This document shows, one piece after another, positions 1 to 5,048 of a stretch of 7,555 nt of DNA. Position 1 is the first letter of the stretch; each line of letters starts with the position of its first letter. The translations under genes were made by a program, and so were the position numbers. Origin of the DNA: a bacterium (GTDB lineage: Bacteria; Patescibacteriota; Minisyncoccia; Phycocordibacterales; GCA-002787175); assembly GCA_030689285.1 (NCBI GenBank), contig JAUYJM010000014.1:1-7555 (forward strand), given 5' to 3'. The notes under the pieces are model-generated. The model saw only the letters and a list, made by a program, of their open reading frames with translations, did not search any database and was not told the origin of the DNA.

Positions 1-18
1 CTCGGTACGGACGTCTGC

Positions 19-1188
19 TTACGAACGTCTCCAAAAAACATTCGGGGAAATGACGGAGAGGTCAATGTCTTTGACCGCCAGATGGGCTTTTTGCATCATT
101 CCATCTACCACTTCTTCCGTTAAAAGATGAGGTTTAAGCCCCAAGGAAAAGAGTGCCGAGTTTACGGCGTTGTAATAGTGTTCCTCTTTTTCCACTCTAG
201 GGTTTTTGATGTGGTCAATGGACACTTTGTATCCGCGCTTGCTCGCCACGCGCGAAACAAGATTTGCCAACTCCATCACAGAGAAGGTCTCCGTAAATTG
301 GTTAAATACTCTGAACTCCCCTTCCTTTGCGGGATTCATTACGGCAATTTCTACGCACTGTAGCGTATCCATAATGTTTAGGAATCCTCTTTTTTGGCCC
401 CCTTTTCCGTAAACAGTCAAAGGGATTCCTGCTACTGCTTGAACTATGAACCTGTTCAGCGCCGTACCAAAGACCGCGTCGTAGTGAAAACTGGTTACGA
501 GTTCCGGGTGAAGTTTGGTTTCGGGCGTATCTATCCCGTAAACAACCCCTTGATTCAAGTCGGTCGCCCGCAGTCCCCATACACGGCAAGCGAACTCAAT
601 GTTTACACTGTCGGCCACCTTTGAGGCGTGGTAAAAAGACCCTGGCTGTTTTGGATAAAGCATTCGGGCCTTCCGACCTTTGTGCTCTATATCAATCCAA
701 CCTTCCTCAATATCAATATCAGGTGTGCCGTATTCGCCCATTGTTCCAAGCTTTACCAGATGAGCTTCAGGAACAACATTTTTCATCGCATGAAGCACGT
801 TGAGCGTCCCAGCGATGTTGTTGACCTCTGTGTTGACAGCTCTGGCGCAGGAAATCATAGAATAAGGAGCAGACGGCTGTTCCGCGTAATGTACTATTGC
901 CTGTGGTTTAAACTCCCCTAGAATGTCAAGAAGCGCCCCGTAGTTTGACGCGATATCCAAAACATTCAACTTCGGCAGAATTATCTCTCTTCCGAACTTT
1001 ACCTCTCTCCAAAGCCGGACTCTCTTCTGAAGAGTGGGTCGTCGGAAGAGAGGTTCACCCGCCACCTCCTCCTCCATTCTGCGTTTAGACAGGTTGTCTA
1101 GTATGACCACCTCGTGGCCTTTTCTCGCGAAGTGCATCGCCGTAGGCCAGCCAAGATACCCATCACCTCCAAGTACGATTATTCTCAT
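19..1188 (-). CDS. sqdB: UDP-sulfoquinovose synthase (SQD1/SqdB/Agl3 family)
   Basis: The family converts UDP-glucose plus sulfite to UDP-sulfoquinovose, the activated sulfonated sugar used for sulfolipid or sulfonated glycans; it is a soluble NAD-dependent extended short-chain dehydrogenase. Seen here, numbered from the ATG at 1188: the Rossmann motif GGDGYLG at residues 7-13, the catalytic TMGEYG (Thr149), and SFYHASK with Tyr186 and Lys190. The Thr-Tyr-Lys spacing (37 and 4) is the same as that of plant SQD1 (T145, Y182, K186). DLNQGVVYG (210-218) and YDAVFGTALNRF (236-247) are also SQD1 signatures, and the whole chain (389 aa) is full length for the mature family. The 1188 start is chosen because the nucleotide-binding strand follows directly and AGGG lies 8 nt upstream. 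An ATG at 1224 would add a lysine-rich leader of 12 residues, and a TTG at 1233 is possible but less likely. The gene follows the APS reductase by 89 nt and has its own promoter-like sequence. The assignment is very secure at family level. Confidence 0.95.
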   Translation of the reverse strand: MRIIVLGGDGYLGWPTAMHFARKGHEVVILDNLSKRRMEEEVAGEPLFRRPTLQKRVRLWREVKFGREIILPKLNVLDIASNYGALLDILGEFKPQAIVHYAEQPSAPYSMISCARAVNTEVNNIAGTLNVLHAMKNVVPEAHLVKLGTMGEYGTPDIDIEEGWIDIEHKGRKARMLYPKQPGSFYHASKVADSVNIEFACRVWGLRATDLNQGVVYGIDTPETKLHPELVTSFHYDAVFGTALNRFIVQAVAGIPLTVYGKGGQKRGFLNIMDTLQCVEIAVMNPAKEGEFRVFNQFTETFSVMELANLVSRVASKRGYKVSIDHIKNPRVEKEEHYYNAVNSALFSLGLKPHLLTEEVVDGMMQKAHLAVKDIDLSVISPNVFWRRS

Positions 1189-1245
1189 TTTCTTTTCCCT
1201 TTTTTTGCTTTTTTCTTTTGTCATTTTGAACAACTGCCAAGCAAG

Positions 1246-1273
1246 ATAATACCTGAAAAATACGAAAAGTCAA
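1246..1273 (-). promoter_or_regulatory. candidate sigma-70-type promoter for the sulfoquinovose synthase gene
   Basis: Read on the minus strand, TTGACT (1268-1273) and TATTAT (1246-1251) are separated by 16 bp; each hexamer matches the consensus at five of six positions. The -35 box begins 5 nt after the stop codon of the APS reductase gene. Transcription would start near 1239, leaving about 50 nt before the ATG at 1188. The downstream gene could therefore be expressed separately from, or in addition to, read-through from upstream. Confidence 0.55.
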
Positions 1274-1277
1274 ATAT

Positions 1278-1955
1278 TTATATTGTATGGAGACCACATT
1301 CCTTTCCCTGCTTGGAGGTTCCCACAAATCTTCCCGCTCTCTCAAACTGCCCCTGTCTTCCTCCTCCGGTGCGGATTTTTCCTTCCGTGGTGCAAGGTTT
1401 ACACCCTAAAGAAGAGTAACCTTGATCGTAAAGAGGATGATAGCTCAATTTCTTATCTTTGATGTATTGCCAAATATCTTCTTTTGTCCAAAAGGCCAGC
1501 GGATTGACTTTTACAATCTGGCCTGGTTCAAAAATTCTGATATTGGCTCTGTGCTCCGTCTCGTCACGACGCAGTCCCGTAATCCATGCGCCGTAAATGT
1601 CCATTACGGACTCTATGGCCGGTATCTTCATCTCGCAACATTTATACTGGTCGTTTTTTATAAATGAATCCCCATACTCTCGGTCAATCTTTTCCTTGGC
1701 TTCTTCGGAAGGACCTATCCAACGAAAGTTCATACCTGTTTCTTTTATAAGCTCTTCTGCGTAAGCGAGGGTTTCCGGAAATTCATATCCGGTATCAATT
1801 CCTATGAAATGAAAATCGGGCTTGACCTGCATGACAAGATCAACAATCACCCTAGAGTCTTTACCGAAAGAACAGGCCGCGAAAATATCCCCATATTTCC
1901 CAACCGCCTGGTCAATAATAATCTTGGAAAGCTCTGTTTTTTGTTCTAAATTCAT
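1278..1955 (-). CDS. cysH: assimilatory adenylyl-sulfate (APS) reductase, iron-sulfur type
   Basis: This family reduces activated sulfate (APS) to sulfite in the cytoplasm with electrons from thioredoxin. In the 225-aa product I see the PP-loop SFGKDS (29-34), the IDTGYEFPET stretch (53-62), GLRRDET with a following Arg (128-136), a Cys pair at 106-107 and CKPC at 185-188, and the C-terminal ECGLH with the catalytic Cys at 220. The CC...CxxC set is the [4Fe-4S] ligand pattern that marks APS reductases and is absent from PAPS-specific enzymes such as E. coli CysH, so APS is the likely substrate. All key residues are present, so the enzyme looks functional. There is no Shine-Dalgarno sequence before the ATG at 1955. 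The gene lies directly upstream of the UDP-sulfoquinovose synthase, whose co-substrate is sulfite, which suggests a dedicated sulfite supply. ATP sulfurylase, needed to make APS, is not in this window. Confidence 0.92.
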   Translation of the reverse strand: MNLEQKTELSKIIIDQAVGKYGDIFAACSFGKDSRVIVDLVMQVKPDFHFIGIDTGYEFPETLAYAEELIKETGMNFRWIGPSEEAKEKIDREYGDSFIKNDQYKCCEMKIPAIESVMDIYGAWITGLRRDETEHRANIRIFEPGQIVKVNPLAFWTKEDIWQYIKDKKLSYHPLYDQGYSSLGCKPCTTEGKIRTGGGRQGQFERAGRFVGTSKQGKECGLHTI

Positions 1956-2062
1956 TTAAGAGGAGTTAAATGCTAAAAACTGCACTACTTAAACATCTTA
2001 ACTATGATATATAATTAACTCGCTAAAACCCACTTCGTTACAATGCCTTTTCCTACGCCATG
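1956..2062 (-). other. 107-nt leader region before the APS reductase gene, with a short inverted repeat
   Basis: This AT-rich gap separates the NeuC-like gene from the APS reductase gene. It contains perfect 7-bp inverted arms, GAGTTAA (1963-1969) and TTAACTC (2015-2021). A copy of GCTAAAA follows at 1972-1978 and again at 2022-2028, exactly 50 bp apart. The near arm lies 7 nt before the start codon. It could be a leader stem or a repressor site, or chance in AT-rich DNA. I see no clear -35/-10 pair and no terminator. Confidence 0.25.
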
Positions 2063-3289
2063 TTACCACATACTCCTAATTTTCCCATAAAGTTTTCTAA
2101 AATACTTGTCATAAATCTGCCTTCTTAAACTGTAGTACGTGAGTTTTTTTTCAAAGAGTTTTCTGTCAAGCGGAACTTTTCTCAAAAAATTCACTATCCG
2201 CTTGTAAGCGTTACCGTCGCCATAAATCCACTTGGGCTTTCGCATTCGTTTTTTAAAATGCTCATCATTCAAGACAAAATCAATGGCTTGTTTTATAGAC
2301 TGCTTGTTCGGTTCAGCGTCAAAGACGTTGTTTTCTTTTTCTCTTTTAAATTGTCTTCTGCCAATATTGACTGCCGGGCAGTATATATAAGGAGCTTCGT
2401 AAATGGCCGCCGATGAATTCCCCAAAAGAGCGGAGCATGTAGCCTGAAGACCTATAAAGTCTTCCGCGGGAATGTTTTTGTATATGGAAAAATCAGGGTT
2501 TTCGCGCTCCTCTTCAATGGCGTCGACAATCCCTTGGTACCCTTGATCGGAACAAGGGTACGCGATAATAGCCTTCATCTTTGTATCAAGGACGGCGGAT
2601 AGAAGTTCTTTCATATGGGCGTAAGATTTGTTGGGTTCAGTAGTTACAGGGTGTTGTAGTACCAATAAAAATGGCTCATCGGTTTTTAAACCGTATTTTT
2701 CTCTCACGATAGATTCTGGCGTGTAGAGCTTTTGCATTAAGAAATCCATATAAGGAGCGCCAAAATTGTGTACTCGCCACAGTTCTTCTCCGAGCTTTAA
2801 GACTCGCTGTCTGGCAAGTTCTGTTTCCGTAAAATGGATGTGGGAAAGTTTAGTGATGGCATGGCGCTGGATGCCGTCAATATTTCCCGACACTTCTCCT
2901 CCTTGAATATGAGCAACCGGAATTTTAAGCTGAAGAGCGGCAAAGGCCGCGACCAATGTTTCTGACCTGTCTCCAAGAAGGAGTACGATATCAGGTTCAA
3001 GTTCTGCAAAAGCCGCCGCTATACCTGTAAGCCCGCGACCTAGCGCTTCTGTACGCTCCAAGGCAGACGCGCCAGTCTGCCCTATCGGCACCGTCTTTGA
3101 TACGTTTATAAATTTTTTGGCGTAGTCCAGGGTATAGCCAAACTGCTTTGATAGGTGCATATCGGTAAGAAGCACTTGAAGTTCAAGTTCAGTACTCTCG
3201 TCAATGGCTTTCATGGTGGCTAAAAGGGCATTGAAGCCACCCCTTTTACCGTTCACTACGCAGATTTTCCTTTTTTGGTTTTGACTCAT
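2063..3289 (-). CDS. UDP-N-acetylglucosamine 2-epimerase, hydrolysing (NeuC/LegG-like)
   Basis: Members of this family split UDP-GlcNAc (or a related UDP-sugar) into UDP and the 2-epimer such as ManNAc, the first step towards sialic-acid-like nonulosonic acids. In the 408-aa product I see GDRSE (106-110), the GGEVSGNID segment (130-138), RHAITKLSHIHF (142-153) and the C-lobe GNSSAAIYEAP (290-300). These favour the NeuC branch over WecB/MnaA, which have HVEAGLRS at the equivalent place. The N-terminal loop reads GKRGGFN (14-20) where relatives usually have G-T-R-[SA]-D-[YF]-G, so Arg16 is kept but the Asp is replaced by Gly. About 40 basic residues at the C-terminus extend beyond the usual fold. 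The start at 3289 is chosen because its ATG overlaps the upstream TGA (ATGA), implying coupled translation; a GTG at 3310 is the alternative. No neuB-like synthase is in view, so the final sugar is unknown. Confidence 0.85.
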   Translation of the reverse strand: MSQNQKRKICVVNGKRGGFNALLATMKAIDESTELELQVLLTDMHLSKQFGYTLDYAKKFINVSKTVPIGQTGASALERTEALGRGLTGIAAAFAELEPDIVLLLGDRSETLVAAFAALQLKIPVAHIQGGEVSGNIDGIQRHAITKLSHIHFTETELARQRVLKLGEELWRVHNFGAPYMDFLMQKLYTPESIVREKYGLKTDEPFLLVLQHPVTTEPNKSYAHMKELLSAVLDTKMKAIIAYPCSDQGYQGIVDAIEEERENPDFSIYKNIPAEDFIGLQATCSALLGNSSAAIYEAPYIYCPAVNIGRRQFKREKENNVFDAEPNKQSIKQAIDFVLNDEHFKKRMRKPKWIYGDGNAYKRIVNFLRKVPLDRKLFEKKLTYYSLRRQIYDKYFRKLYGKIRSMW

Positions 3290-4647
3290 TTTAAATTTGT
3301 TAAAATACACTCTGCTATTCTTCTCCCCGCCTGGCCGTCTGTTTTAAAACACTGTTCTTCAACCAAACGCTTTCTTCCTTCGCGGTTAAGTTCTGGGTTA
3401 TTTATATATTTACGTATCCACTCTACCAGTTCTTGCCTGTTTAGAGCAAGACGTATTCCTCCACTGGCAAGGGCTTTCCTGTAGTGTTCAGTGTCGTACC
3501 TGCGTGTCGGGGTTTTAAGCGAAGGTTGACCTTTTTGAATTTCAAAATTTATATTTATAACCGGCTTGTCAAAACAGGCGGCGTCCACAGATAGACTTGT
3601 GGCGTAGGATACCAAGACGGACATATGGTAAAGAGTATTTTTCAAATGCTTAAGTTCTTCGCGGCTCATATCCCAATCAACGCCTCTGACAGAACCAAAA
3701 CGCGTTCCGGGCAGGTCAAAACGCATCCACGGCCGCTTGGTAAACTCTTCTTTTTTGTCAAAAAAGTCGTTTGGCTGAAAACGCACTAAAAGCTCGGCTG
3801 GCATATTTAGCTCCTTTTCCGTGATTTCCCTCATCATATCAATAACCAACCAATCGGAATTTGAGAAAGCCGTGCCCATAGGGGCGTAAACCAAAAGCGG
3901 TTTCTTTGGGTCGGCTTTTATTTCACCGAAAAATTCTTCCCGGCTTTGCAAATCATCTGAATTAAAATAAAAGTCATATTGCGGCACGCCAGAGACAAAG
4001 ATTTTTGAAGCAGACATATCCGCATACTTTTCCGCTTCTTTTTTCACGATTTCGTTTGGCACAATAAGTTTGTCAGGCAAAAGTCGCATAAAGCCCTTTG
4101 ACGTGATTTTGTCCCAAGAATTTACAAAACCGACCGTTTTTACACCGCGTTTTTTTGCTTCGCGAAGCAGTGAAATTTCCGCTTCGTCAAAAAGGTTCGC
4201 CAGAAAAACCAAATCCGGTTTATATTTTTCAAAAAACACCGAAAAAATTTCATCCTTTGCAAGCCAGAAATCAAAAAACCGCGCGATTTTCCTGAAAAGG
4301 CGATTGGCTAAAATGATTGAAACCAGATGGCTTCCTAAAAATTTAAAGAGATTTCCTGAGTCTTTAAAAACCAGTTTCTTGTAAAGTGACAAGGTGCGGT
4401 TTTTGATGAGATAATGCTTGAAAAATTCAAACAAACGGTTTGCTCTCGCAAATTTATATTCTCCTACAGACTCATAGACAAGTCTCGGGTGAGAAAATTC
4501 TTTTCTATAATAATCTATGCGCTCCGGACTCTTCACGAAAAGGACTACCCGCAAGTCCTCTTCTTTCAAAAGCCGTCCTAAAATATTCGTCCTTAAAATG
4601 CTCTTGGCTTCAAGGCCGGAAAGAATAGAGATGAAAATAGTTTTCAT
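3286..4647 (-). CDS. GT-B-fold surface-carbohydrate transferase, CDP-glycerol glycerophosphotransferase-like
   Basis: This 453-aa protein resembles cytoplasmic GT-B proteins of surface-polymer loci; the exact donor and acceptor cannot be told from the sequence. The N-terminal half has alternating strands and helices starting at KTIFISILSG and includes a long basic, aromatic-rich segment (about 65-130) that may contact the membrane. The linker region has SWDKITSKG (177-185), followed by LPDKLIVPNE and IFVSGVPQYD. The C-terminal lobe has the typical SYATSLSVDAACFDKP (347-362) and DGQAGRRI (437-444). This arrangement occurs in CDP-glycerol glycerophosphotransferase-like and UDP-GlcNAc-epimerase-like GT-B proteins. 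The ATG at 4647 is preferred over a TTG at 4656. No Shine-Dalgarno is visible, but an extended -10-like sequence lies 9 nt upstream. Its TGA overlaps the start of the NeuC-like gene, so the two belong together in a surface-sugar operon. Confidence 0.6.
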   Translation of the reverse strand: MKTIFISILSGLEAKSILRTNILGRLLKEEDLRVVLFVKSPERIDYYRKEFSHPRLVYESVGEYKFARANRLFEFFKHYLIKNRTLSLYKKLVFKDSGNLFKFLGSHLVSIILANRLFRKIARFFDFWLAKDEIFSVFFEKYKPDLVFLANLFDEAEISLLREAKKRGVKTVGFVNSWDKITSKGFMRLLPDKLIVPNEIVKKEAEKYADMSASKIFVSGVPQYDFYFNSDDLQSREEFFGEIKADPKKPLLVYAPMGTAFSNSDWLVIDMMREITEKELNMPAELLVRFQPNDFFDKKEEFTKRPWMRFDLPGTRFGSVRGVDWDMSREELKHLKNTLYHMSVLVSYATSLSVDAACFDKPVININFEIQKGQPSLKTPTRRYDTEHYRKALASGGIRLALNRQELVEWIRKYINNPELNREGRKRLVEEQCFKTDGQAGRRIAECILTNLK

Positions 4648-4656
4648 TAGAACCAA

Positions 4657-4665
4657 ATATTAGCA
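4657..4665 (-). promoter_or_regulatory. candidate extended -10 element for the transferase-like gene
   Basis: On the minus strand TGCTAATAT (4665 down to 4657) fits an extended -10 element (TGnTAtaaT type). No -35 box is seen at the right distance, where the 34-bp palindrome lies instead. A start site 6-8 nt downstream would leave almost no leader before the ATG at 4647. Tentative. Confidence 0.25.
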
Positions 4666-4698
4666 TAAACGGCCAAATCGCGCGATTTGGCCGTTTAT
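4665..4698 (-). terminator. perfect 34-bp palindrome, probable terminator hairpin
   Basis: Bases 4665-4681 are the exact reverse complement of 4682-4698 (ATAAACGGCCAAATCGC and GCGATTTGGCCGTTTAT). As RNA it gives a stem of about 15 bp closed by a small CG-rich loop, and on the minus strand a T-rich stretch follows. It lies 72 nt after the 50-aa small gene and 18 nt before the ATG of the transferase-like gene. It fits a terminator for the upstream unit, in either direction. Because it also covers the -35 area of the next gene, an operator is a second possibility. Confidence 0.6.
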
Positions 4699-4726
4699 CT
4701 GATCCTTGCCTAACCTTGCAACCTGC

Positions 4727-4750
4727 ACATCGCATTTCGTATTGCGACGC
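4727..4750 (-). other. possible RNA hairpin between the small gene and the palindrome
   Basis: Read as minus-strand RNA, 4743-4750 (GCGUCGCA) can pair with 4727-4734 (UGCGAUGU) over 8 bp with an 8-nt loop, using two G-U pairs. On the plus strand those pairs would be A-C mismatches, so any RNA acting here would be the minus one. The stem is short and may be chance. Confidence 0.2.
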
Positions 4751-4769
4751 TCCCACTTTGTGTATTTAT

Positions 4770-4922
4770 TTAGAGAGTCTCTAATGCTTTTTCAAACTTT
4801 CCATCTATACTTTTAATTCTCTGGCCTGTTATGGTTTCCAACATTTTCATATTTTCTTCGTGGAGTTTCCTTAAATACCTTTTGATATAGGTCTCTTTTT
4901 TAGCAGTCTTTTTCTTCATCAT
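4770..4922 (-). CDS. small lysine-rich protein, 50 aa, unknown function
   Basis: Translation starts at ATG-ATG (4920-4922 and 4917-4919) and ends at TAA. The product is 50 aa. It begins MMKKKTAKKE, continues with the helical-looking YIKRYLRKLHEENMKMLETI, and ends in FEKALETL. It has no cysteines, no signal peptide and no membrane segment. It is charged, with hydrophobic residues spaced in a way that would allow an amphipathic helix or short coiled coil. Support for its being real: a promoter-like TTGTGT-16 bp-TACAAT lies directly upstream, and strong inverted repeats lie on both sides, which makes it a separate transcription unit between groEL and the sugar genes. The codon use and Lys/Glu content resemble its neighbours. 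I do not recognise a family. It could be an RNA- or protein-binding accessory, or the remnant of a longer coiled-coil protein. Confidence 0.55.
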   Translation of the reverse strand: MMKKKTAKKETYIKRYLRKLHEENMKMLETITGQRIKSIDGKFEKALETL

Positions 4923-4928
4923 AAAGAT

Positions 4929-4956
4929 ATTGTACATCTGCCGAAGAAATACACAA
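4929..4956 (-). promoter_or_regulatory. candidate promoter for the 50-aa small gene
   Basis: On the minus strand TTGTGT (4951-4956) and TACAAT (4929-4934) are 16 bp apart. The -10 matches consensus at five of six positions, the -35 only weakly. The start site would fall at or next to the first ATG (4922), giving a leaderless or nearly leaderless mRNA. The -35 box touches the base of the large terminator stem. Confidence 0.35.
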
Positions 4957-5001
4957 CCGCCCCCACTTTTGAGCTTAGAAAGCTCAAAAGTGGGGGCGGT
5001 T
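4955..5001 (-). terminator. strong terminator hairpin after groEL, 22-bp perfect stem
   Basis: Bases 4955-4976 pair without a mismatch with 4980-5001 around a 3-nt loop (4977-4979). The outer half of the stem is GC-rich (CCGCCCCCAC) and the inner half reads TTTTGAGCTT. It begins 47 nt after the groEL stop. On the plus side it is followed by TTTACTTTTTC and on the minus side by a less T-rich TGTGTATTTCTTC. With no plus-strand gene to serve, it most likely ends the groES-groEL transcript. Confidence 0.75.
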
Positions 5002-5048
5002 TACTTTTTCACTCGCATACCGCTAAAAAGCCGAAACTTAACGACTGC

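Noticed and set aside
302..589. Minus and plus frames of 70-95 codons inside the sulfoquinovose synthase gene.
   Set aside because: They overlap a fully recognisable conserved enzyme in its own frame and have no domain-like content.
4610..4756. Minus-strand frame with a CxxC (MRCAGCK...) across 4699-4756 and through the palindrome.
   Set aside because: It runs through the perfect palindrome and into the start of the transferase gene in another frame, with no start signal. The apparent zinc-finger-like motif is best explained by chance.
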